Below the pieces are notes generated by a model that saw only the letters and a list, made by a program, of their open reading frames with translations, was not told where the DNA came from and ran no database searches. From Firmicutes bacterium UBA2058 (GTDB lineage: Bacteria; Bacillota; Clostridia; Tissierellales; Sedimentibacteraceae): 58,283 nucleotides of DNA. Position 1 is the first letter of the stretch, and each line of letters starts with the position of its first letter. Position numbers and translations under genes: made by a program. Of the stretch, positions 26,432 through 34,716 are shown piece after piece. The stretch is from the NCBI GenBank assembly GCA_002332905.1, contig DDAM01000071.1:1-58283 (forward strand), in the 5' to 3' direction.

Positions 26432-27292
26432 ATGAATAACATTTACTACGATCAGATAATGGCGCTACCTGGACTTGAGGAAATGAAAGAAATATTGTTA
26501 CAATGGGACAGAGCAGCCAATAATATTTCAAGAATGCCAACAGATACACCTATTGTTTTGCCGGATTTGTTGTGGTCGACACGTTCCGGAGCTGGTAAAA
26601 CTCATCTTATAAAACTTTTGACTGAATATTTATATTCAAAAAGATTAATGGATTTTTATGGTGACATAAGATATTTTGAATTTTTGTTAGAATATTGTCA
26701 ACCTAATATGCCTCTTACAGAGCTTACAAGATTAATACGAGAAGTAAATTGTGCTGCTGGGTTTAGAAGTGAATATAGAGGAGTATTAGCACTAGATATA
26801 ACTCTTTGGAATGAACATTTTGAAGAATTATATTTTCATCGCATATTAGAATATCTTTCTAGTGTTGATGATTATATATGCGTTATTTTTATTGCTGAGA
26901 ATTTTTCTGATGAAGATATGCAAAAGATTGAAAATATATTATCGTCATTTTTTCGTATTCGTAGAGTAAGCTTGTTATATCCTTCTGTCACTCAGTTAGC
27001 TGATTATTTAGAGCATAAGCTTTCTACATATGGTCTAAAGCTTGAGAATAAGGCTAGAGAGCTACTATCAGAATCTATAGATGAATTAAAGGAAAATAAA
27101 TACTTTGATGGGTATAAAACAATAAATCGTATGTGCCAGGATATTGTTTTTGACCTATGTTCTTCTAGGGACTTTTCACCATTAAACATAACTGTTGAAA
27201 AGCTTAGCCGCTATTCAAAGGATGGAGAATTTGTTAAAAGCATGAAGGAAATAATTAAGACTAGAAAAATGGGTTTCGGGGGTAACTTATAA
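26432..27292 (+). CDS. CbxX/SpoVK-like AAA ATPase with altered Walker motifs
   Basis: The N-terminal 40 residues (ALPGLEEMKEILLQW) match the start of CbxX/SpoVK/EccA-type AAA+ proteins. A P-loop-like TRSGAGKT follows, lacking the first Gly. Walker B appears as GVLALDIT, with Ile in place of the usual Glu. The C-terminal lid (FFRIRRVSLLYPSVTQLADYLEHKLSTYGLKLENKARELL then GYKTINRMCQDIVF) matches the family well. I chose the ATG at 26432 after AAGGAG, 286 residues. Its TAA overlaps the next ATG by one base, so translation is coupled with the VirD4-like gene. ATP binding is likely and hydrolysis doubtful; the role is unknown. Confidence 0.8.
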   Translation: MNNIYYDQIMALPGLEEMKEILLQWDRAANNISRMPTDTPIVLPDLLWSTRSGAGKTHLIKLLTEYLYSKRLMDFYGDIRYFEFLLEYCQPNMPLTELTRLIREVNCAAGFRSEYRGVLALDITLWNEHFEELYFHRILEYLSSVDDYICVIFIAENFSDEDMQKIENILSSFFRIRRVSLLYPSVTQLADYLEHKLSTYGLKLENKARELLSESIDELKENKYFDGYKTINRMCQDIVFDLCSSRDFSPLNITVEKLSRYSKDGEFVKSMKEIIKTRKMGFGGNL

Positions 27293-28827
27293 TGAACGAT
27301 GAAAGCTATAAATATACCAAATACTACCGTGTACAGCAGGAAACCAGATGGGCTGAAATAAATGAAATAAAAGCAGATACAATACATATAAAAATAACTG
27401 ACAATGAATATAAAGCTGCGGGGTTACCAATTTTAAGCGATGGATTAAATGTATGGGTAGATAATTCTGATACTCATAGCCTTATTTTTGGGTCTACTGG
27501 CTCAAAAAAATCAAGGCTATTTTGTATGCCACTATTAAATATTATGGCCGGAGCAGGCGAATCATTTGTTGTAACTGATCCAAAAGGCGAGCTATATGAT
27601 TACACCTCGGGCTTTGTTAAAAGTAAGGGATATGATGTTGTTGTTCTAAATTACAGAAACTTGTCGTTAGGAGATACATGGAATCCTTTAGCCTTACCAT
27701 ATGAACTATATCATACTGGTCATAAGGATGATGCTGTTGCTCGTATAAATGATTTTGTTAATGCAATATCTGAGCATCATATGAATAATACAAAGGATAT
27801 ATTTTGGGTAAATGCTGCTCGTTCAGTTGCTATAGCCATACTTCTTATAATGCTAGATGAGTGTACAAAAGAAGAATGTAATCTTAAAACCTTTACAAGA
27901 TTTTGTGTTGAATTTGCAAAAGCTTCAAATGAATCAGCCTTTGAAAATGTTATGGGACTGTCTATGTGTGAAAAAAATAAGAATTATTTAACATTACTCA
28001 TGAAATCAGCTTCACAAGAAAGCATAGCATCACTTAATTATTTTGGTATTGCTAATTCTAGTGATAAAGCTAGAGGAGATGTTCAATCTACGTTATTTAC
28101 ACTTATACAAGTTTTTATGACACAAGAAAATCTTGTTCGCAATATGTGCTATAATAGCTTCGATATGAGAAACATTGGCAGAAAAAAGACTGCTGTTTAT
28201 ATAATTGTACCTGATGAAAAAAGTACATATCATTTTATAGCAACAACTTTTGTAAAGCAATGCTATGAAACATTAATTCAAGAGGCTCAGATAGAAAAAA
28301 ACAGAGCATTGCCAGTAAGAGTTAATTTTGTGTTAGATGAATTTGCAAATATACCAGCCTTACCGGACATGCCTTCTATGATAACTGCGGCAAGAAGTCG
28401 TAACATGAGATTTTTTCTAGTTATTCAAAGCGTACATCAATTGGAAAATAGGTATAAAGAGGAGGCTCAAACTATTAAAGGTAATTGTGATAACTGGGTA
28501 TTTTTAACTAGTAAAGAACTTTCCTTACTTGAGGAAATAAGTAAATTATGTGGAAAGCTTAGATTTGGCGAAAATAACGAAAATGAAAGTCCTCTTATTT
28601 CGGTTTCACAATTGCAAAGATTAAATAAAAACAGAGGTGAAGCACTGATATTTCACTGTAGACAATATCCTCTTATAACAGAACTAGCGGATATTGATGA
28701 TTATTGCTTTAAAGAAATAAAGACTAAAAAGATGAAAAAAGTAACATCCCTTGAGCCTATAAGTGTTAGTCCAGAGCAAATATATAACGATATTATAAAC
28801 AAAAAAAGACATATGCCTTTTGTTTAA
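27292..28827 (+). CDS. VirD4/TraG-like ATPase without membrane anchor
   Basis: The 511-residue product matches type IV coupling proteins: Walker A region at 67-74 (GSTGSKKS), VVTDPKGELYD, Walker B (VNFVLDEFANIPALPD), then ITAARSRNMRFFLVIQSVHQLENRY and GNCDNWVFLTS. The P-loop has Lys72 where Gly is expected. No N-terminal helices are present, unlike VirD4. No relaxase, integrase or other conjugation gene adjoins it, so it is unlikely to be part of an integrated conjugative element. It is coupled to the preceding AAA gene and followed by a pseudokinase gene. A motor for membrane translocation of DNA or protein is inferred. Confidence 0.85.
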   Translation: MNDESYKYTKYYRVQQETRWAEINEIKADTIHIKITDNEYKAAGLPILSDGLNVWVDNSDTHSLIFGSTGSKKSRLFCMPLLNIMAGAGESFVVTDPKGELYDYTSGFVKSKGYDVVVLNYRNLSLGDTWNPLALPYELYHTGHKDDAVARINDFVNAISEHHMNNTKDIFWVNAARSVAIAILLIMLDECTKEECNLKTFTRFCVEFAKASNESAFENVMGLSMCEKNKNYLTLLMKSASQESIASLNYFGIANSSDKARGDVQSTLFTLIQVFMTQENLVRNMCYNSFDMRNIGRKKTAVYIIVPDEKSTYHFIATTFVKQCYETLIQEAQIEKNRALPVRVNFVLDEFANIPALPDMPSMITAARSRNMRFFLVIQSVHQLENRYKEEAQTIKGNCDNWVFLTSKELSLLEEISKLCGKLRFGENNENESPLISVSQLQRLNKNRGEALIFHCRQYPLITELADIDDYCFKEIKTKKMKKVTSLEPISVSPEQIYNDIINKKRHMPFV

Positions 28828-28992
28828 AATAGTAAAATAACTAATTTTTAAAAAATTAAGTAAAAATTAATAAATTAACACTTAAATATTTTAATAAATT
28901 ATGGTAAAATATTTATGTATATTTTGTGATAAAAAATAAATAATTGTAATTATTTGTATTGTTAAGAGACTAAACATTTAGGAGGTAAATTG

Positions 28993-30687
28993 ATGGATAG
29001 TAATTTAGAAATAATTAAGTCTCTATATGAAAATGAATGTCAAAGAATAGTAGAATGTAAGGATATTAAAACTGGTGAGACCTTTATATATAACACTGTA
29101 TTCAATCAAAAGCTAATAAAATTAATAGATATTAATATTTTAAATTCTATAAAATCTAATATAGTAAAGTGTTACAAGACACAAGATAGATTATACATAG
29201 TCACAAAATCTCATGAATTAAATAATCAAAAAATCTTTAAAGAATACATAGATACCAATAATTTAACCTTAAAACAGCAATTTATATTAACAGAACAGCT
29301 TATAAATTTATTCATAGAAATATATAATGTAACAGACTTACTTCAATTTAAAATATTAAGTTTTGATAATTTAAGTGTTAGTGAAGATGATACTTTATTT
29401 GTTAACGGATATTTTGAATTTAAAGATGAATATGATTTATCTGATAATTATTCTTATAAAAGTGTAGGAAATATAATACATTATTTATTTTCAAAAGAGG
29501 ATATAGTTGATTATAATATATCTGACTCAATTCCTCCTGACATTCTAAAAATAATAGTTAAATGTTTAACTAGAGAATATTTTCATCCAAAGGATATAAT
29601 AAAAGAGTTTGAAAGTTCACCAATCTATAGCATTATAAACTGTAAAACTGATGCTCCAGTAAATAAAGCGAAACTATCGGATTTAACTACTATGGTATGT
29701 AAAGAAAAAAAAGGTGGAAATAATCAAAATGGAGAAATGCTTAATGTTGATAATAATAATGATGAATTAAGAATAGAATTAAATGGTGAGGAAAATTATA
29801 GTGATATTTATGAAGACAATGATAATTTAGCTGTTAGTAATAATATTATTGATAACGAAAGTGATGATACCGCTGAAAACATCGATGATAATTTAAATAT
29901 TATTGACATATATCTAAACAAATCAATTGATGATAAAACAAAGAATGATAATTTAATAGATGATAAAAATGACAATAAGCTTGGAAAAGCAATGAAATTT
30001 ATAATTCCAGCATTTATTATTGTTTTTGTCACAGTTGTTAGTGTTCTTTTAATTAAAAATCTTTACAGTAAGGATAAAGAAACAGGCAGTGATAATGTAA
30101 TTTCAGATCAAAATAATAATTCAAATAATGACGATTCACAAAATACTAATAATGAAAACAATTCTGATGAGGATTCATCAAAAAACGATGACAACTCATC
30201 AAAAAATGATGAGAACGATCAATCACAATTGAGCAGTGATAGCAATGAATTTAAATTATATTTAAATGATGAACTTATTAAAAAAATAGGATATACAGGA
30301 AAGGCTGCTGTAATAGATACTGAAAACTATAATGAGGGAAGTAGTTCATTGCTTGTTGAAAATGATACTGATGAGAGTGTAAAGGTATTGTTTGCTGTAA
30401 TTGATTTTTCAAATGAAAAATTAAGCTATATGAAAAATAATCAAGTTGGAATTGCGGCTAAATTTAAGGCTTTAGAAGATGTTGATGCTAAACTTATGGT
30501 AGAGGCATATATGGATGATAAATTATCCGCAAACAATAGTGGGAAAATACAAATATTTGATGATATTTGGTCTCAAAAGGAAATAACAATCGATGTAGGA
30601 GATATTGATAGAGTAAATTTATATATCGAATATTCAGGAAAAAATAAAGTATGGATAGATACACTTGCAATAGACATATTAAAATAA
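28993..30687 (+). CDS. Membrane protein with pseudokinase-like N-terminus and extracytoplasmic domain
   Basis: N-terminal about 220 residues look like a degenerate protein kinase fold: ILSFDNLSVSEDDTLFVNGYFEF corresponds to a catalytic and metal loop without HRD or DFG. An acidic linker follows, then one helix (about 335-357, IIPAFIIVFVTVVSVLLI), a Ser/Asn/Asp-rich linker and a C-terminal beta-rich domain (DTENYNEGSSSLLVENDTDESVK... IDTLAIDIL) that looks like a galactose-binding jelly roll. The ATG at 28993 follows AGGAGG. It is 165 bp behind the VirD4-like gene. The cytosolic pseudokinase plus membrane helix plan recalls EssB of type VII secretion, but the outer domain differs. Function is unknown. 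Confidence 0.75.
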   Translation: MDSNLEIIKSLYENECQRIVECKDIKTGETFIYNTVFNQKLIKLIDINILNSIKSNIVKCYKTQDRLYIVTKSHELNNQKIFKEYIDTNNLTLKQQFILTEQLINLFIEIYNVTDLLQFKILSFDNLSVSEDDTLFVNGYFEFKDEYDLSDNYSYKSVGNIIHYLFSKEDIVDYNISDSIPPDILKIIVKCLTREYFHPKDIIKEFESSPIYSIINCKTDAPVNKAKLSDLTTMVCKEKKGGNNQNGEMLNVDNNNDELRIELNGEENYSDIYEDNDNLAVSNNIIDNESDDTAENIDDNLNIIDIYLNKSIDDKTKNDNLIDDKNDNKLGKAMKFIIPAFIIVFVTVVSVLLIKNLYSKDKETGSDNVISDQNNNSNNDDSQNTNNENNSDEDSSKNDDNSSKNDENDQSQLSSDSNEFKLYLNDELIKKIGYTGKAAVIDTENYNEGSSSLLVENDTDESVKVLFAVIDFSNEKLSYMKNNQVGIAAKFKALEDVDAKLMVEAYMDDKLSANNSGKIQIFDDIWSQKEITIDVGDIDRVNLYIEYSGKNKVWIDTLAIDILK

Positions 30688-30735
30688 TTTGGAAAAATAT
30701 GAAACTTTTTAAAATTAATTTCGTCTAATATATGC

Positions 30736-30759
30736 AACCTATTTTAAATAATATAGGTT
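30736..30759. promoter_or_regulatory. Inverted repeat upstream of the efflux operon
   Basis: AACCTAT at 30736-30742 and ATAGGTT at 30753-30759 form a perfect inverted repeat with a 10-bp spacer. A regulator-binding operator for the MacAB-like operon is plausible; there is no regulator gene adjacent and no T-run. Confidence 0.35.
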
Positions 30760-30802
30760 ATATATTATAGTAAATAGCAGAAAGAGGAAAAGGTTCAAAG
30801 TT

Positions 30803-30898
30803 ATGAAAAGAAATAATAAAATAGTACCGAGTACATGTTTAGTTTTTCATGGCATTTGGTGCAAATGGAGGCATGGACATAAAGATGGATATAATTAA
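30803..30898 (+). CDS. Possible 31-residue small ORF overlapping the ABC ATPase start
   Basis: ATG at 30803 opens MKRNNKIVPSTCLVF, rich in Lys/Arg at the start and Cys/Trp/His later, ending at TAA 30896-30898. A GAGGAAAAGG ribosome-like site precedes it. It overlaps the ATPase start (30885) by 14 bp. Could be a leader peptide or chance; no family recognised. Confidence 0.3.
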   Translation: MKRNNKIVPSTCLVFHGIWCKWRHGHKDGYN

Positions 30899-31586
30899 TA
30901 TGACTAATATTTCAAAGCTGTATAAAACTGGAGTAATCCAAGTTGATGCTTTGAAAAACATTAACTTTAAGGTAGTTAATGGTGAGTTTGTTTCAATTAT
31001 GGGTCCTTCTGGTTCTGGAAAATCCACCTTGTTGAATTTAGTTGGATGCTTAGATAAGCCATCAGGTGGGTCATATGAATTAGCTGGACATAAGGTTGAA
31101 AAATTAACTGATTCCAAAATGTCAGAAATACGTAATGAATTTTTAGGCTTCGTATTTCAAAATTTTCACTTATTACCTAACTTATCAGCACAAAAAAATG
31201 TTGAAATTCCACTAATTTATAGAGGATTAAATGCCAAAGCACGTAAGGAGCTTTCAGAAAAATCTTTAGAGCTTGTTGGACTAAAAGATAGGATGCACCA
31301 CTTACCTAGCCAATTATCTGGAGGACAACAACAAAGAGTTGCCATTGCTAGAGCATTAGCTGGAAGTCCTGCTTTGATACTTGCAGACGAGCCGACAGGA
31401 GCTCTAGATTCAAAAACAGGTAATAAAATTATGGAGTTGTTTACTGAACTAAACGAAAATAGTGGAATAACAATAGTTCAGGTAACACACGAAGAAGATA
31501 TTGCTGCATATGGCAGTAGAATTTTAAGATTAGTAGATGGAGAGATAGTTTCCGATGCGGAAACGAACAGGAGGAAAAATGGCTAA
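30885..31586 (+). CDS. ABC transporter ATP-binding protein (MacB/LolD type)
   Basis: The motifs are complete: Walker A GPSGSGKST, LSGGQQQR signature, Walker B LILADEPTGALDS, and the H-loop in VTHEEDIAAYG. The MTNISKLYKTGVIQVDALKNINF start fits the LolD/MacB-type ATPase that drives a FtsX-like permease. I chose the ATG at 30885 because this is where homologs begin; GGAGG lies 13 bp upstream, a long spacing, and an ATG at 30873 is too close to it. The next gene, the adaptor, starts 8 bp before its stop. Confidence 0.92.
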   Translation: MDIINMTNISKLYKTGVIQVDALKNINFKVVNGEFVSIMGPSGSGKSTLLNLVGCLDKPSGGSYELAGHKVEKLTDSKMSEIRNEFLGFVFQNFHLLPNLSAQKNVEIPLIYRGLNAKARKELSEKSLELVGLKDRMHHLPSQLSGGQQQRVAIARALAGSPALILADEPTGALDSKTGNKIMELFTELNENSGITIVQVTHEEDIAAYGSRILRLVDGEIVSDAETNRRKNG

Positions 31587-33276
31587 AAAAATTATTTCAT
31601 TACTTATTGTATTTGCATTGGTATTTGTAGGCGGTTACTACACAGCTATACAATTAATACCAAAATCAACTGAGACTAATGCAGGTCCTACATATGCTAC
31701 AAAACCAGTTACACGAGGAGACTTAAAGGTTGGAGTTAATATAACCGGACAGTTAAATGCTAGCTGGGGTGGTTCTGTATTTGCACCAAAACCAGATGGA
31801 ATTGAAGGTTCTGTAAAATATGTTGTTGAAGAAGTATTTGTAAAAGAAAATGACGAAGTAAAAAAAGATGCACCAGTAATGAGATTATCTGCATCTAATT
31901 TACCAGATTTAATTAATGAAAATAATAAAAAAATAGAAAAAAAGTATGAAGAAGTTAATGATTTACTTAAGATGTTGGGCAACAAGATAAATAAGAATAT
32001 AACAAGCATAAGTGAAGTAAATCCTAATGATGGTATTGTAATATCATCACCTATTTCTGGAAGAGTTACTGACTTAAAGGTAAAAGAAGGAGAAAAAATT
32101 AGTGACACGTTAATTGCAAATGTTGTAAATGATAGTAAATTTAAAATAACATTTAAAGCAACTGTAAATGAATTCCCGTCACTTCAAAAAGGTCAAAAGG
32201 TTTTATTAAACTTTAGTGGATATGAAGGATATTATGAGGGAGTTATAAAAGAAATTAACGCTAATAAGGTACCACACACAGATAAAATATCATATGTACA
32301 CAACGGAATTATTGAGGCTGAGAACCCAGGTCTTATCCAACCTGGAACTGCTGTAGGTATCTCTATTGACAATAATAAAACACCTGGAATGACTCTTTCT
32401 TATGCTGGTAATGTTGATTCTTATTTGGATCAATCAAAGATTTTTCTTACTGGATTCAATGTATCAGATAGTAAAACTTATTTAGCAACAGAAGTGTTTG
32501 TAAATGATAATGAATTTATTGAAAAAGGTCAAGCAATTGTAAAAATAGCAGGTAATGATGTAACAGAGGATATACAAAAAGATATTAATACTATCAAAGA
32601 AAAATTAGATGAGGTTGATGAGGTAAAAAAAGGTATAGCTAATTTAATGACTTTTTCTGAAAAACTTATGGTTACAGCACCAACAGATGGTATAGTGTCA
32701 TGGCAACGATATAATGTAGGTGATACTTTTGAAGCAAGTGCTACATCTGATCAATGGTCCTTTGAGATTTTGAACTTATATAATTCTAACCAAATGTCAA
32801 TTAACACTCAAGTTAGTGATCTTGATGTAAACCATGTACAGCAAGGAGCTACAGTAGAGGTTACGGTTGATGCTTTACCAGGAAAAACCTTTGAAGGAAC
32901 AGTAGAAAGATTATATCAATACAATGAAAATGGAAAAGTAATATATAATGTTAATATTAGCGTTACTGGTGGAGAAGGCTTAAGACCTGGTATGAATACT
33001 AACTGCTTCATAGACGCTGGTGAGTCATTAGATACATTATTGGTTCCAATTGAAGCTGTATTTGAGGAAGATTTCAAACAAAAAGTTGAAGTTTTAAAAG
33101 AAGATGGAACTGTAGAAGCTGTTGAAATTGAAATAGGATTAATGAATGATAGATTTGTTGAGGTATTAAGTGGACTTGAAGAAGGTCAACAAGTTGTAAC
33201 TGGTAGTTCAGGAGATTTAATGCCAAGTCAATCTGTAGATAAAAGCAACTCTATAATACCAGGAAAAGATAAATAA
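31579..33276 (+). CDS. Efflux adaptor (HlyD/MacA-like), membrane-anchored
   Basis: One N-terminal helix (ISLLIVFALVFVGGYYTAI) anchors the protein outside the membrane. The remaining sequence has adaptor features: lipoyl-like and barrel-sandwich half-motifs (SSPISGRVTDLKVKEGEKISD, APTDGIVSWQRYNVGDTF), a central coiled-coil, and the GMNTNCFIDAGESLDTLLVPIEAV conserved C-terminal strand. The ATG at 31579 follows AGGAGG. It connects an ABC ATPase and a MacB-type permease, making a three-gene MacAB-like exporter. Substrate (peptide, lipid or drug) is unknown. Confidence 0.9.
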   Translation: MAKKIISLLIVFALVFVGGYYTAIQLIPKSTETNAGPTYATKPVTRGDLKVGVNITGQLNASWGGSVFAPKPDGIEGSVKYVVEEVFVKENDEVKKDAPVMRLSASNLPDLINENNKKIEKKYEEVNDLLKMLGNKINKNITSISEVNPNDGIVISSPISGRVTDLKVKEGEKISDTLIANVVNDSKFKITFKATVNEFPSLQKGQKVLLNFSGYEGYYEGVIKEINANKVPHTDKISYVHNGIIEAENPGLIQPGTAVGISIDNNKTPGMTLSYAGNVDSYLDQSKIFLTGFNVSDSKTYLATEVFVNDNEFIEKGQAIVKIAGNDVTEDIQKDINTIKEKLDEVDEVKKGIANLMTFSEKLMVTAPTDGIVSWQRYNVGDTFEASATSDQWSFEILNLYNSNQMSINTQVSDLDVNHVQQGATVEVTVDALPGKTFEGTVERLYQYNENGKVIYNVNISVTGGEGLRPGMNTNCFIDAGESLDTLLVPIEAVFEEDFKQKVEVLKEDGTVEAVEIEIGLMNDRFVEVLSGLEEGQQVVTGSSGDLMPSQSVDKSNSIIPGKDK

Positions 33277-33294
33277 TACATGGGAGGTAAGGCT

Positions 33295-34671
33295 ATGAAG
33301 AAAAAAGGATTTATTTCCTCCTTCCTTGTTCGATTAAAATTTTCTGCACAGATGGCTGCCAGTGGTATTACATCAAATCTTCTAAGAACATTTTTAACTG
33401 TACTTGGTATAGCTATAGGTGTTGCTGCTGTAGTTAGCCTTATGGGAATAGGTGAAGGTGCTAGGCAAGCAGTTGTTGCTCAATTTGAGAGCTTAGGTCA
33501 AAACGTAATAGTTATAAAATCAAATTCTAAAGAATATAACTTTAAACAAAATGAAGCTGTCGACTTGCAAGAAAGAGTTGAAGGGATAGAATATGCTACT
33601 CCTGTAGTCAATGCTGCAAATCCTAAAACTAATTCTAAGAAAATCGCTATGAGATGGAGAAGAAATGACTTTGAACTTGAGGTTCTTGGAGTTAATAATA
33701 ATTATCCAATTATAAGAGATCATAATGTAATGTCAGGTAATTTTTTTACATCATTACATGTTAAACAAAATGCACCTGTTGCTGTTTTAGGGTACAATGT
33801 AGCTATGTCATTTTTAAATGGTAGAAGTCCTGTCGGACAGACAATGAAGATAAATGGCATAAACTATAGAATAGTAGGTGTAATGGCTCCAAAGGGAGAA
33901 GGTAATGGTGATGGTATAGATGATAAGGTTATAATACCATACACTTCTGCTTTAAGAATATCTGAAAAGAAAGATATAGAAGAAATTTGGGCTAAATCAA
34001 ACTCATCTGATGAGGCTGACTTAGCTATGGTACAATTAGGTAGAATTTTTAAAAGAAAAATTGATGGTACTGTAATTAATGGAAATAAGGATCAGCAAGG
34101 AAACCCAGATGGCGGAGTTGTTGATGGTGGAGAAATTGGTGGAGATGTTAGTGTAGAGGTTCCAATGCCACCTGAAGAAGTTCCTGAAGAAACACCAAAA
34201 GAAGAGAATATTTTCACAAAAGGTGAAGAACCTATTACTATTACGAGCTTAAATCAGCTAGTAAAACAAGCAGATCAAGCAAATAGGGTTATGTCATTAT
34301 TGCTAGGTGGTATAGCTGCAGTTTCATTGCTTGTTGGTGGTATTGGTATCATGAACATAATGCTTGTTGCCGTTACAGAAAGAACAAGTGAAATTGGTGT
34401 TAGAAGAGCATTAGGAGCTAAACAAGAAGACTTACTTATTCAATTCTTGCTTGAGGCTATATATGTTAGTATTATAGGTTGTTTTGTTGGAGTTGTTTTA
34501 GGTGCATTTGCTGTAAACTTAGCTACAAAATATGGCTTGGACGCCGTAATAAGCGGTCAATCTATTAAAATAGCTATAGGTGTTGCATTATCATCAGGAT
34601 TATTATTTGGAGTATATCCTGCAATAAATGCTTCATCATTACCACCAGTAGAAGCCTTAAAACGATCATAA
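33295..34671 (+). CDS. MacB-like ABC transporter permease (FtsX domain)
   Basis: One helix near the N-terminus (LLRTFLTVLGIAIGVAAVVSLMGIGEGARQAV) is followed by the MacB-type periplasmic core, and three C-terminal helices (VMSLLLGGIAAVSLLVGGIGIMNIMLVAV; LEAIYVSIIGCFVGVVLGAF; IGVALSSGLLFGVYPAI) with ERTSEIGVRRALGA, the coupling motif. An unusual Gly/Pro/Glu-rich loop interrupts the outer domain at about residues 260-312. Start ATG 33295 follows GGGAGGT. It completes the ABC-adaptor operon. Confidence 0.9.
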   Translation: MKKKGFISSFLVRLKFSAQMAASGITSNLLRTFLTVLGIAIGVAAVVSLMGIGEGARQAVVAQFESLGQNVIVIKSNSKEYNFKQNEAVDLQERVEGIEYATPVVNAANPKTNSKKIAMRWRRNDFELEVLGVNNNYPIIRDHNVMSGNFFTSLHVKQNAPVAVLGYNVAMSFLNGRSPVGQTMKINGINYRIVGVMAPKGEGNGDGIDDKVIIPYTSALRISEKKDIEEIWAKSNSSDEADLAMVQLGRIFKRKIDGTVINGNKDQQGNPDGGVVDGGEIGGDVSVEVPMPPEEVPEETPKEENIFTKGEEPITITSLNQLVKQADQANRVMSLLLGGIAAVSLLVGGIGIMNIMLVAVTERTSEIGVRRALGAKQEDLLIQFLLEAIYVSIIGCFVGVVLGAFAVNLATKYGLDAVISGQSIKIAIGVALSSGLLFGVYPAINASSLPPVEALKRS

Positions 34672-34716
34672 ATAATCATAAATGATTATAAAGCAAATAA
34701 TTGCATGGAGATATTT

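Noticed and set aside
27292..28827. Integrated conjugative element
   Set aside because: The VirD4-like gene has no relaxase, integrase, VirB4/B6, or att-like repeats within many kilobases; flanking genes are housekeeping.
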